From: Sophora flavescens
Lineage: Eukaryota; Streptophyta; Magnoliopsida; Fabales; Fabaceae
Direction: 5' to 3'
Assembly (NCBI GenBank): GCA_030762895.1
Contig: CM061062.1
Location: 291,072,985-291,136,984, forward strand
Length of the DNA stretch: 64,000 bases
Shown: in pieces, positions 1 to 10,740 of the stretch
Position numbering within the stretch: position 1 is the stretch's first letter
Layout of the letters: every line of letters begins with the position of its first letter
Program-made: the position numbers and the translations under genes
Notes under the pieces: model-generated
The model's input: the letters and a program-made list of their open reading frames with translations, nothing else
Told to the model about the DNA's origin: nothing
The model's database searches: none

Positions 1-1737
1 CAACCGGCGCGGTAACCAGAAAAAATTCATGGTACCCGCTAATTTTTTAAAATATTGAATATAATAAACCTCCAAAATAATGATATATATAAATAAAATT
101 AATGTCAAGCATTTAAAGCACAAACTCATAAACTCAGCAACGGTCACATCTCATTGCATTTAATCACATTCACCATGCAAACTCTACACAATTCAACTCC
201 ACTAACATGACTCGGTGATTCCCAGCTTCACTTAACTTGACTCTTTGGTTCCCAGAACCGGTGTGAATCCCAGATCCACTAAGGTCTATTAGCTCATATC
301 CATGAAATGGCATCCCACTGCCTTCCCCATCCCAGATGGAGGTATCTAATATTTCATCCCAGATGTGAATATTTTAATAAATTGATATCCATCCCGGATG
401 GTGATATCTCTCATCCTATTCCCGGAATAGAATGTACAACCGTCACCCCTTCCCGGAAGGTGATGACCAACTCATATGCACTATACCATATGTCATCCCA
501 GATGACTACCAAATGTCATCCCAGATGACTACCAAATATTTTCTCAAACTCCATGCATCAATTGCTTAGACACTATAACAGGATTTAAAATACAAAACAC
601 AACCATAACATATAAGTCCTTAATATAATTTATGCTTGTTATAGTAAATGTATTCACTGACAGGGGCGTGGCATATATGTGTCAATAGAAATAATCTAAT
701 ATCAAACAGAAATAATGTTATGCCACTGCAATAAGGTTACGCATGGTACAAAATTTGGGCATTTATTTAGCTATTTATTTTCTTTATTACTATTATTTTA
801 TTGCATCAAACATTAATAGCATAACCAGAAAATTACACTCACTAAATCAATTCACCAAGTCACTTGAAAATATTTCAAAATTCCAAATAAGAATCATGCA
901 CTCTAAAATCTTAACTTTTGTAATTGAACAAATCTATATGACAAAGCTTCAAATCAATTGTACCATGAAAGTGTGAGAAAAAGTATTTTTACTCACCTCT
1001 CGAAGACCTCCAATGTGCTCTAAAAATCACGTATGATAAGGATTTGTGCTTCACTAAAAATTCTTCTTCCGTTTGGTGGCATTCTTGGATCTATGTTGTT
1101 ACAATTACAATGACAAAGAAAGGAAGTAACCGACAAAAACGTTAACCTCCTGTGGCGCTCCTCCTTTTTCTTTTGGTTACTAACCTTCAGGTACGGCGTT
1201 GCACTGTTTACAGGCATCGTTAGCAGAGGTAAATGGGGTGAAAGAGCGGAGCTTTAAAACCTTACCGAACCTGTTCAAATCAGAAACACAGTTCCCAAGG
1301 GCGATTTCGTCAATGCCATGAGCCTCTAACAGGGCATAGCCAGTAGCAGATTCGTGAAGCAGGAACAGAGCCATTCAACACTCAAAACAAATTAAGAGAG
1401 TAATTGAAATTTGGAAGCAAACAAATAGTGTGGTGTCTCGTTTGGTCAGTCAGAAGACCATTTGGTGGAGGCTAATAGGGTTTAGGGTTTTATAGTAGAC
1501 AGACAATACGAATAACCTCATGCACTCATGCTTCCCAGCTTTTACGTGTTTTTTTGTTTTTTAATATTTGTTTTAATTTAATATTCCTTTTATAATTATT
1601 TACCAATTCTAATAAGTTTTATACTAACATATCCCGTACACTAAACCTCTTAATCATATTGTATTTTTATTATATCATTATTATTATTAATATTATTATT
1701 TTTCAAATTAATTAAATTAGAATTTTAGGATGTTACA
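1..1737 (-). repeat. 3' LTR of chromovirus element A (cut by window edge)
   Basis: This stretch repeats almost base for base at about 16860-18601. On the plus strand it ends GGATGTTACA, so on the minus strand the LTR starts TGTAACATCC, directly after a polypurine tract (1738-1752). That makes it the 3' LTR of a minus-strand gypsy element whose coding region lies to the right. The downstream end of the LTR is outside the window, so the target duplication cannot be checked. Short ORFs inside it are not convincing genes. Confidence 0.88.
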
Positions 1738-1752
1738 TTTTCTCCCCTCCTT
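1738..1752 (-). other. Polypurine tract of element A
   Basis: On the minus strand a purine run (GGAGGGGAGAAAA) ends immediately before the LTR start TGTAACATCC. This is the usual primer site for plus-strand DNA synthesis. The same junction recurs at 18602-18616, showing a second internal region to the right of the central LTR. Confidence 0.85.
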
Positions 1753-1837
1753 AAAGAATTTCGTCCCCGAAATTCATGTCATACACACGCGCCTATTGTA
1801 GCATATGTCGTATTCAAAACTAAAAGGTTACCATACC

Positions 1838-2028
1838 TTAGATAATAAAATCTGGGTATTGACGCACGATGTCCTCCTCCGTCTCCCAAGTGGCTTCCTC
1901 GGGAGTCAATCCGTCCCATAACACTTTCACCAATGGAATTGCCTTGTTCCTTAGAGTCTTAGGCTCTTGTCCAAGATTTGACTAGGCTTTGGCTTATAGA
2001 TCAAATTACCCTTCAATTGTACAGACTC
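1838..2028 (-). pseudogene. Chromodomain end of element A pol
   Basis: The minus strand encodes the end of a chromovirus integrase, with a chromodomain-like stretch (LWDGLTPEEATWETEEDI) and a TAA stop at 1838-1840. Chromodomains at the integrase C-terminus steer insertion into particular chromatin. The reading frame is cut off on its upstream side by insertion of element B. Compared with the sister copy at 18702-18956 one base is missing near 1970, a further frameshift. Confidence 0.75.
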
Positions 2029-2033
2029 AGGAG

Positions 2034-3162
2034 TGATCAGCCTCTGGCTCATCTAGTTTTATGGCTAGTATGACCGTGGTTTTGTGCTAATTATATCCGG
2101 TTGTCGCCCAAATTAGACTTGATTGTCTTCAAGCAACATTTTGAGTCTAATGTATTTTTAGGTTAATTTAGTTGATTTAGAGTCAAATAAAGCATTCACT
2201 GCTATTTCCTATTGTTTCAGGTTAGAATAAAGCACTTAGAGCCAAGGGAATGAAGAAAACAATGGAAAAAAACAATTCTGGAGGATTCGCCTCGCGAGAT
2301 GATGCTCGCCTCGCGAGCCAGAAGACCAGCACGAGCAGCAACAGTCACCCTCTCTGGCTCGCCTCGCGAAACATGTTTCGCCGCGCGAGATAGCGACTAT
2401 TCATAAGATTCACCTCGCGAAACATGTTTAGCATCGCGAGCGACCGCAACCCAGAATCTGTATTTATATCTGTTTTGGGGCAGAATTGATCATCTTCTCT
2501 TCTCTTTTTCTTTTCTTTTCATAGTGCGGCTACAAGTAGGTTTAGGTTTATGTTTGTAATGGAGAACTAGTCTCCTTGATCAATCTACGGTTATCGGGTT
2601 CCATTTACGCTTGAGGTTTTGTAATTCCTAAACTTAATGCTGTTCTCTTTCAATATTTGTTCTGTATGTTCTGTTTGCTTAATTCAGAATCGTATAGAAT
2701 ATGTGTTAATTTATTTCGATGATTGTATGTTCCTATTCTTAATCGCGTTTACTTAATTCGCGTGTGTTCGTTCATGTTCGCTTAGTTCATGAGTGCTTCA
2801 CCCCGTTTTCTTAATTCGGGAATAGGAACGTATGTCTCGTAGCATTGGTTTCGCTTGTTAATTGATGTTACAATCGAAAAGAGAGTAGAATCCGCTTAGG
2901 GCATGGAATTATATAAACCGATGATAGTGGGAAACCGAAAGCAGTAGATTGATCGCTTTAGTTTATTTGGTAATTATTTTGTTTGCATTGTTTTTTTGCT
3001 TTGTTTTCTTTGTTTAATTTCAAATCCAAAACCCCCCAATTCTGACTTTTTCTGTTAACAACAACCCAAGAGTCCTTATGAGACGATACTCGAGTTGTCG
3101 CTTCCTAAACTACATATTTTGTAAACCGCTCTCTTTTTGGCACGTGCGCGACAGCACGACCA
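2034..3162 (+). repeat. 5' LTR of element B
   Basis: Starts TGATCAGCC and ends GCACGACCA. It carries three alpha promoter modules (2286-2440), a TATA-like box at 2461-2468, and an AT-rich downstream part with repeats such as 'cttaattcg'. The LTR start resembles that of element F and, more distantly, C and D. By eye it differs from its partner at 6323-7453 only by scattered substitutions and a few small indels. Confidence 0.93.
2286..2440 (+). promoter_or_regulatory. Three alpha modules upstream of the LTR B TATA box
   Basis: Pairs of the 13-bp site YTCGCCYCGCGAR start at 2286/2305, 2358/2377 and 2409/2428, each pair exactly 19 bp start to start. The last site ends at 2440 and the TATA-like TATTTATA begins at 2461, leaving 20 bp. 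The position suggests upstream promoter sites; binding of any factor is an inference. No beta module is present in this LTR. Confidence 0.6.
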
Positions 3163-3166
3163 AAAA

Positions 3167-3184
3167 TTGGCGCCGTTGCCGGGG
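3167..3184 (+). other. Primer-binding site of element B (Asp tRNA type)
   Basis: TGGCGCCGTTGCCGGGGA follows the LTR end after a few A residues. This is complementary to the 3' end of plant tRNA-Asp, the primer typical of Athila-like gypsy elements. Confidence 0.85.
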
Positions 3185-3278
3185 ACTCTTGTTGTTATTA
3201 ACAGAAATTTACACTAAAAAAAAAAACTTTTGCATTACTGAATTAGTTACGGCTGCTTTGTCTGGTTGTAATCTACCC

Positions 3279-3710
3279 ATGGATGATTATATGCAAGGTT
3301 ATATGCCTAATGTTAATTATGAACCACCATGCATATATTATCCTGATTTTGCTGGTTTAATGCACTGGTTGCCAAGGTTTAGTGGTCTTGCAGGTGAGAA
3401 TCCGTAGGAGCATCTGAAGGAATTCCAGATTGTTTGTTCTACAATGCTGAGACCTGAAGGAATAACAGAAGACCACATCAAGATGGGAGCTTTCCATCTC
3501 TCACTTGAAGGCGCTGCAAGGGATTGGTTGTATAGTCTTGAGCCGAATTCCATCTTCAGCTGGTTTGATTTGAAGAAAGTCTTCCTGTTGAGGTACTTTC
3601 CTGCCTTCAGAGCTGCATCAATCAGGTACAACATCCCTGACCTTTCACTGATGAGTACCACCCCAGCTGGGGAAACCATCCAAACCCTTGGTATGGGGAC
3701 TCACAACTGA
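3279..3710 (+). pseudogene. Gag N-terminal remnant of element B
   Basis: The frame encodes a retrotransposon gag segment of Athila type, including LSLEGAARDWLYSLEP and, after it, FDLKKVFLLRYFPAFR. Gag would form the capsid-like particle that packages element RNA. A TAG stop at 3405-3407 splits the frame, which otherwise runs in the same phase to 3710. It begins near an ATG at 3279, soon after the primer site. A run of 16 C at about 3732-3747 then shifts the frame. Compared with full Athila gag (E2, 60663-61744), only the N-terminal capsid part is recognisable. Confidence 0.75.
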
Positions 3711-3739
3711 TGTTACCACTGGAAACAAAGAACCCCCCC

Positions 3740-4886
3740 CCCCCCCAAGTGACCACCTCTGCACCTTCCGGACCTTCACTAGAGGACCTATTCAAGCAAA
3801 TGACTGCACAAATTACTGCGCAAATGACTACATTTTTTCAGCAACAAATTGAATAGTTTCAGGCCTCACAGACACAGTTTCAGCAGCAAACAGATGCTAG
3901 CATTAATACTTTTCAGCAAGTCAGCGGGACTACACTGCAAACTCCACATTCCCTTGAAGAACATACAGATTCACAAGTAGTTATTCTTGACAATACTTTT
4001 GAGGATAATTTTGATAATGATGTTGAGAATACTTCTGTTGATGAATTGTGTGTTGAGTCTCCAGATATTCACACCTCCCCTGATTCTATCTATTATACTT
4101 CATGTGCTGATTGTACTGACATTGCTTTGTGTATAGCATGTTTTGAAAGGTATGAAGAGCAAAACATCTATATGGAACAGGAGACATATGAGGTTGAGGG
4201 CCCTGTTCGGCCAGGAAACACAAAATGAGGATCAGGAGGACATCTGCTTCACCATGCTTGAGGATAATGAAGAACCTTTGGAATTAGATGCATGTGTTGA
4301 AAGTGATGGGATGGATGAACTGAGTACTGAATTTCCAGACATTCTAGCCTTTTCTGATTCAGTTTATTGTACCATATGTACTGACTCTACTAACACTAAC
4401 CTTTGTGTGGTGTGTACTGAGATTTCTGCAGGTTTAGTAGGTGATGGATTGGTTAGCACAGTGAATGAAGATCGTGCAGAAGTTGAAGCAGCACCAGAAA
4501 CCCTCTCCACCTATTTGCCACCTCCCACTGTGGAACCACCGGTGATGGAGTTCAAGCCTCTGGATTTTGCACCATGGCCAGTCCAAGAGGTTGAACCCCG
4601 ATTTTATTGGGAGGACTTTGTTGAGAAAGAGGTCAACCTTGACCCAAGAGGGAGTGAGAAGTCCGCCGCACTTGGCGAGGTCACCATAACTGTCAAGCAC
4701 TCACCTCCATATCAAGGCTGCAAGTTATGGAACCATGGAACAAGCTTCCGTCCCTTGTCTATCACGTGGGCCTTATGCTGTAGGCCATGGGATCCGGGAG
4801 GATCATACTGCAATTTGGGAATTCCGTGGCCAATGTATCACAGACAGTGGGACCTCGGTGGAACCACTTCAATGAGTTTTCTCTAA
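3740..4886 (+). pseudogene. Cysteine-repeat ORF of element B (function unknown)
   Basis: After the poly-C run an open frame continues (with one TAG near 3855) through a Gln-rich stretch of FQQQ-type repeats to 4228. It then shifts phase near 4200 and runs to the TAA at 4884-4886. Two similar cysteine modules occur: one encoded around 4040-4150 (SCADCTDIALCIACFE) and one around 4317-4425 (TICTDSTNTNLCVVCTE), each preceded by a DEL-x-x-E-x-PDI motif. The tail contains DPRGSE, RPWDPGG and WPMYHRQWDLGG, and closely similar motifs end the element C ORF. I do not recognise the domain; metal binding is only a guess from CxxC spacing. Confidence 0.5.
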
Positions 4887-6322
4887 ACCTTTTCCTTTTT
4901 AATTATCTTTGCTTTGTTTTAGTTTTGTTTTCTTTTAGCTCCTGAATAATTTGAGAAGATCAGGAGTATGTGTGTCGAGTCTTGTGTTGGCAAGTTTGCT
5001 GGAATTTGATTGAATTTTGCACAGATTGATTGCATGATTTATGTGATGATTCCCCCTAGGTTGAAAAAAAAATTTGAAAAGTGATCCCCATTTAAAAAAA
5101 AAAATTGGAAAACTGAACTTTGAGATATTTTGTTATGATTGCATGATTTATGATAAGTTTGGGGTGATGGGAAGCACACACTAGGGATAGAATCTCAGTC
5201 AAACAATTTGCAAAAATGTCCAGGTGAGGATTTGAGCCTCCAACATGTTTTTAACTGTGAGAATCACTTTCAAGTTGCACTTTCCTGAATTTGCTTGAGT
5301 CTCTACTTGGTTTGCATGTTTATGTGTTTGCTTCAGATGATTTAGGCATTTTCTTTGTAAATAACCACTTGGTCTAAATAGAACTAGTCCCTAATGCATG
5401 TTCCTAGTTAGCCCCTTTGAGCCTAATTAGCCTGTTAATTCTTGATAACCTCATGTTATGAGCCTAAAATCTGAAAATCCATGTTAACCCGATCTTAGGA
5501 TTAGGAGAGCATGGATCCTTAGCAAGAGAATGGTTGCAAGAAACTAAGTTTGGGGTGGCTACAAGGGTATGATGTGTTGTTTGGGATTGGGAAAAAATAA
5601 AAAAATAAAAAAATAAAGGTTGGAGCCAAAGGGCAAAAAGAAAAAAAAATAAAAAAAAATAAAAAAAAGAAATAAAAGAACAAAAATGTCAAAGAAAAAA
5701 AGAAGAAGATTATCTAAAGAAGGAAAATGCTGTAGTCACCCAAAGCATAAATAAAAATGAAGAAAGGAACTTGAGTGAAATTTCAATGTTTTGAAGTGTT
5801 TCATGCTCTCTTAGTTCCTAGGGACTTAAGCCCAGTACCTTTGTATATCCTACCCTTAGTCAGGCCCCATTACAACCATAAAAGACCTTTTGATGTTGCA
5901 TGCATGTTTTCTGTGGGAATCATTTGGAGATGAAAATCAAATTTATGGGAAGTGCTTCTGAAAGGTGAATTGAGTGAAATGTTGATAACCTAGACAAACT
6001 GAGCGATTGATTGAAACACTAAATGCCCTTGTGAGGAAGGCAATTGTTTGAATTTGGTGATCTCCCTTTTGTGTGTAACTTGGATCCCTTGCTTAGATTA
6101 ATGATTGCTTGAATGATGAAATTCTCAATTGTTTAAAGTAGATCAATGTGGGGATTGCATTGTTGAAAAGGGGGAATCATTGAAGGAAAATTTATTTTGA
6201 TGAATTGCTTGAAATTTGTGCAAAGTTGATTGAATCTTTTAAGCTTGCCATGTCTTGAGTCTTTTTAAGTTTCTGAGTTTTAGTTTTCTTGGGGACAATC
6301 AAAGTTTAAGTTTGGGGTATTT
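4887..6322 (+). other. Non-coding 3' region of element B, shared with C
   Basis: No credible gene. The region matches, in reverse orientation, the non-coding part of element C (10741-12119), for example around 5161-5240. It contains an A-rich stretch (5586-5710) and three copies of the polypurine word AAGTTTGGGG at 5155, 5546 and 6308; the last lies next to the 3' LTR and is the probable plus-strand primer site. Confidence 0.65.
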
Positions 6323-7453
6323 TGATCAGCCTCTGGCTCATCTAGTTTTATGGCTAGTATGACCGTGGTTTTGTGCCAATTATATCCCGTTTTCTCCCAA
6401 ATTAGACTTGATTGTCTTCAAGCAACATTTTGAGTCTGTAAAGTATTTTTAGGTTAATTTAGTTGATTTAGAGTCAAATAAAGCATTCACTGCTATTTCC
6501 TATTGTTTCAGGTTAGAATAAAGCACTTAGAGCCAAGGGAATGAAGAAAACAATGGAAAAATACAATTCTGGAGGATTCGCCTCGCAAGAGGATGCTCGC
6601 CTCGCTAGCCAGAAGACCAGCACGAGCAGCAACAGTCACCCTCTCTGGCTCGCCTCGCGAAACATGTTTCACCTCGCGAGATAGCGACTGTTCATAAGAT
6701 TCGCCTCGTGAAACATGTTTAGCCTCGCGAGCGACCGCAATCCAGAATCTGTATTTATATCTGTTTTGGGGCAGAATTGATCATCTTCTCTTCTCTTTTT
6801 CTTTTCTTTTCATAGTGCGGCTACAAGTAGGTTTAGGTTTATGTTTGTAATGGAGAACTAGTCTCCTTGATCAATCTACGGTGATCGGGTTCCATTTACG
6901 CTTGAGGTTTTGTAATTCCTAAACTTAATGCTATTCTCTTTCAATATTTGTTCTGTATGTTCTGTTTGCTTAATTCAGAATCGTATAGAATATGTGTTGA
7001 TTTATTTCGATGATTGTATGTTCCTATACTTAATCGTGTTTGCTTAATTCGCGTGTGTTCATTCATGTTCGCTTAGTTCATGAGTGCTTCACCCCGTTTG
7101 CTTAATTCGGGAATAGGAACGTATGTCTCGTAGCATTGGTTTCGCTTGTTAATTGATGTTACAATCGAAAACAGAGTAGAATCCGCTTAGGGCATGGAAT
7201 TATATAAACCGATGATAGTGGGAAACCGAAAGCAGTAGGTTGATCGCTTTAGTTTATTTGGTAATTATTTAGTTTGCATTGTTTTTCTGCTTTGTTTTCT
7301 TTGTTTAATTTCAAATCCAAAACCCCCCAATTCTGACTTTTTCTGTTAACAATAACCCAAGAGTCCTTGTGAGACGATACTCGAGTTGTCGCTTCCTAAA
7401 CTACATAATTTGTAAATCGCTCGCTTTTTGGCGCGTGCGCGACAGCGCGACCA
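6323..7453 (+). repeat. 3' LTR of element B
   Basis: Begins TGATCAGCC and ends GCGCGACCA, matching 2034-3162. Alpha pairs recur at 6577/6596, 6649/6668 and 6700/6719, with a TATA-like box at 6752, again 20 bp after the last site. Confidence 0.93.
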
Positions 7454-7458
7454 AGGAG

Positions 7459-9295
7459 CTATCACATGAGGTTCATCAGGCACATATTTTGAGTTGCGAC
7501 ACATGGAAAACATCATGAAGGTTTGCCAACTGTGACGGAAAGCCAATTGATAAGCAACAAGCCCGACTCTTTTAAGGATTTGGAAAGGTCCTATGAAATG
7601 AGGATTTAGCTTGCGGACTTTCATCGACCTCCCTACCCCCGTCTTAGGAGTGACTCTCAAAAATACATGCTCACTTTCCTGGAATCCTAGAGGCTTCCTC
7701 CTTTTGTCGGCATTGCTCTTTTGTCTACTTTGCACCGTGCACATCCTCTCCCTAATCATTTTGATCCTCTCAGAGATTTCCTGGACCAATTCAGGTCCTA
7801 TCAAGGTTTTCTCACCTACCTCACACTAATATAAAGGGGACCTACACTTCCTCCCATATAGGACCTCATAGGGTGTCATGCCTATACTTAGCGTCATAAC
7901 TATTGTCATACGCAAACTCAATGAGAGGTAGGAATCTATCCCAACTCCCTCCTTCATCCAGGACACACGCCCTAAGCATGTCCTCAGGGTCTGAATGGTC
8001 TGCTCTGACTGACCATCCGTTTGGGGATGATTGGTCGTGCTAAGGTTCAACTTAGTCCCAAAGGCTTGCTGAAAAGCTCTCCAAAATCTAGAGGTAAACC
8101 TCGGGTCCCTATCCGACACTATAGATGCGGGTATCTCATGAAGCTTGACTATTTCCTTGATATAGAGGTATGCCAACTTGTCTAAGCTATAGGTTGCCTT
8201 AATTGGCAAGAAGTGGGCAGACTTGGTCAACCTATCCACTATCACCCAAATGGCGTCTAAGCCCAAACGTGTCTTAGGTAACCCCATCACAAAGTCCATA
8301 GAAATTCTCTCCCACTTCCATTCTGGAATCTCCAAGGACTGCAACAACCCCGAAGGCTTCTGATGTTCTATCTTAACCTTTTAGCACATTAAATACCTAG
8401 TTACGAAGCTAGCCACATCCTTTTTCATTCCTGGCCACCAATACATCCTCTTAAGGTCTTGGTACATCTTAGTTATTCCAGGATGTATGGTAAACTTTCC
8501 CTTATGAGCTTCCTCTAATATCTTCTCTCTAAGGCTCCCCTCCTTAGGAACAACGGTCCTATTCTTAAAATTCACTAGCCTATCAACAGACAACTCATAA
8601 CGCTCTTGTCCCAACCGAGACTGCAACTCTTGGCCTAAAAGTTGTTCCCGCCTAACCTCATCTCTAAGGTCACTATTAATTTCCAACCTATTCATCTTCA
8701 AACTTAAGGCACTTAAGGACACATCCAACACCTCCAGATTCATGTCCCTAAACTCTTCCATGAGGTTCAACTCTAGCACCATCAAGCTCGACACGTGTAG
8801 GGACTTCCTACTCAAGGCATCTGCCACCACATTGGCTTTTCCCGGATGGTACTTCAACTCGAAATCATAGTCCTTAAGAAATTCCATCCACCTCCTTTGC
8901 CTCATATTCGATTCTTTCTGGTCAAACAAATACTTAAGGCTCTTATGATCACTAAAAAAACTTCAAACTTGCCCCGTAAGGGTAACGCCTCCAAATATTA
9001 AGGGCAAAAACAACGGCTGCTAACTCTAAGTCGTGGGTAGGGTAATTCCCTTCATGTGGCCTTAGCTGCCTAGAGGCATATGCTACCACCTTACTCTCCC
9101 GCATTAAGACACATCCCAAGCCATTCTTAGATGCGTCGCAGTATACCACAAAACTCACTAAGGGGTCTAGTATAGTTAAGACTGGTGATGACACCAACCT
9201 CCTCTTAAGTTCTTGGAACCCGTCCTCACACTCCTGGTCCCACACAAAAAGTTTCCCGTTCCTAGTCAATTGGGCCAAAGGTAAGGCTAATCTAG
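7459..9295 (-). pseudogene. Element A pol: RNase H and integrase
   Basis: Reading right to left on the minus strand: RNase H with YCDASKNGLGCVL (9395-8952), the end of RNase H and the His/Cys integrase zinc region with HPGITKMYQDLKRMYWWPG (8929-8381), the catalytic core with VSDRDPRFTSRFW and HPQTDGQSEQ (8347-7826), then the C-terminal part (7804-7459). These belong to Ty3/gypsy polyproteins, which copy the RNA and insert the cDNA. Breaks: in-frame TAG stops near 8378 and 7823, and a frameshift near 8950. It is split upstream by element C and downstream by element B. It cannot make a working enzyme as it stands. Confidence 0.88.
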
Positions 9296-9300
9296 GGAAC

Positions 9301-10740
9301 TGTTGTGGATCCGACAAGTGTACCGGGTCGTCGCAAGTAATAAAATAAACAAGGTAAGTAATTACCGAGGTCGAACTCAGGGATTGGGCTACCAATTCGA
9401 CTAATCCGCGGGAAATCAGATATGTTCGGTCAAATTACAGAAGGTGGTTGAGAGAGAGATTAATATCTAAAATTCAATTAACAAATCTAATGAAATAATT
9501 AACTAAAAATCAGAAATTAAAAAATCCAAGGTCACAAATCCACCTACCCAATATGTACACCCAAATGATGATGAATTCCTCCCTAAGTTCAATTACAATG
9601 TCAACCGGGACCCCTAAATTCTCCTAAATCCACTCTCGTGCTCATTAGGACGTATTCGACGATTGGATTAATTACTTACTAGGTCTCATAATCCTAATCT
9701 CGAATTTGGTTAATTCTTGTTCCCTACAAGGTTGCACTAATCTCCTACTCACTCTCATGTAATATTCGATTAGCGATCCCAATTCAAGTTCTAAAACGCG
9801 AATCGCCTCTCGGCCTCAAACACGTTTAACTAGTTGATCACGCAAAACATATGATCAAGCATTCAAATCAGAATCGGAAAACATCAATTAAAAGAAGGGG
9901 AGAAAGACATACATCACATGAACACTACACTGCCATGGGCGGCTTCATTGCTCCCTCGGACGAGGGGATTAGTTCCTCATGCTCATAGACAAGCAATCCG
10001 ACATAATCACCATCGTAAAACAAAAAGAAAAAGGGAGACGCAGCTCCAAAGAGAAAAGAAATTACCCTGAACGCTACTCTAAACAGTGGAAAACTACTAG
10101 GATTCGCGGCCCTCCAAAAGTTCTCCAGCCTCCTCCAGTGTCCCCCAATTCTGATCTGAAACAGCCTTTAAATAAGGATTCTGAATCTTGCTCGCTCGCG
10201 GGGCGAGCACTCCTTCGCGAGGCGAATTTTAGTATTGGCGTGCTTTCAAATTTGGATTTTCGCGAGGCGAGGCTGTTTTCGCTGGGCGAGTCTTCCAACT
10301 TTAATCTGTCACAGCCGTGACATTCATCACGGCTGGGCCGTGATGGTCTCTGTCTTGCAGGTCTTCAGGCTCTCGCGGGGCGAGAAGATTTTCGCGTGGC
10401 GATCCAGAATTGATGACTTTTGCTGCTTTGTTGACCTTCAGTCTCGCGAGGCGAGAATACACTCGCGGGGCGAGTGTCTCCAGAATTGCAATTTCCACTA
10501 TTTCTTGGCTTTCCTTGACTCCCGGAGCTTCACTTATTGACCTGAAAACACCAAAAACAACCAAAAGCATAATTCTATCCAAAATAAGCTAAAAACTACA
10601 CAAAAGACGCAAAATGAGTCAAAGTCCAACTTAGGAACAAAACAAGGCAAATTTGGGCGAAAACGAGAGTGAACTCGACTAATTGGCACATAAACCCTAG
10701 TTCATCTAGTCATAAAACTAGATAAGCTAGAGGCTTATCA
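9301..10740 (-). repeat. 3' LTR of element C
   Basis: On the plus strand it runs from TGTTGTGGATCC to GAGGCTTATCA; on the minus strand it starts TGATAAGCC and ends in CAACA. It is adjacent to a polypurine tract on its right (10741-10760, minus strand). The same LTR family forms solo LTR D at 36779-38283. Confidence 0.92.
10195..10474 (-). promoter_or_regulatory. Four alpha and one beta modules in LTR C (left copy)
   Basis: Alpha pairs (read here as reverse complements) start at 10195/10214, 10259/10278, 10372/10391 and 10443/10462, all 19 bp apart. A beta module (12-bp and 17-bp palindromes with a 6-bp gap) lies at 10309-10343. In the sense direction the array ends at 10195, and TATTTAAA follows at 10174-10167, leaving 20 bp. 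Confidence 0.6.

Larger units (their letters stand above)
2034..7453 (+). mobile_element. Element B: non-autonomous Athila-like LTR retrotransposon
   Basis: A 5420-bp element with two ~1130-bp LTRs and a 3160-bp internal region, flanked by the 5-bp duplication AGGAG (2029-2033 and 7454-7458). Removing it restores continuity with the uninterrupted sister sequence near 18895. It has an Asp-tRNA type primer site, a gag remnant and a second ORF with cysteine-rich repeats. It has no protease, reverse transcriptase or integrase, so it must have moved with proteins from another element. It sits in the integrase/chromodomain region of element A on the opposite strand. Confidence 0.93.

Noticed and set aside
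5586..5710. A-rich stretch considered as a retroposon poly(A) tail.
   Set aside because: It lies inside the conserved non-coding part of element B and has no flanking target duplication.
10074..10592. Several overlapping 60-113 codon frames in the GC-rich LTR parts (also 14139-14657 and 37302-37692).
   Set aside because: They are open only because of the alpha/beta repeats, occur on both strands, and sit inside LTR promoters.
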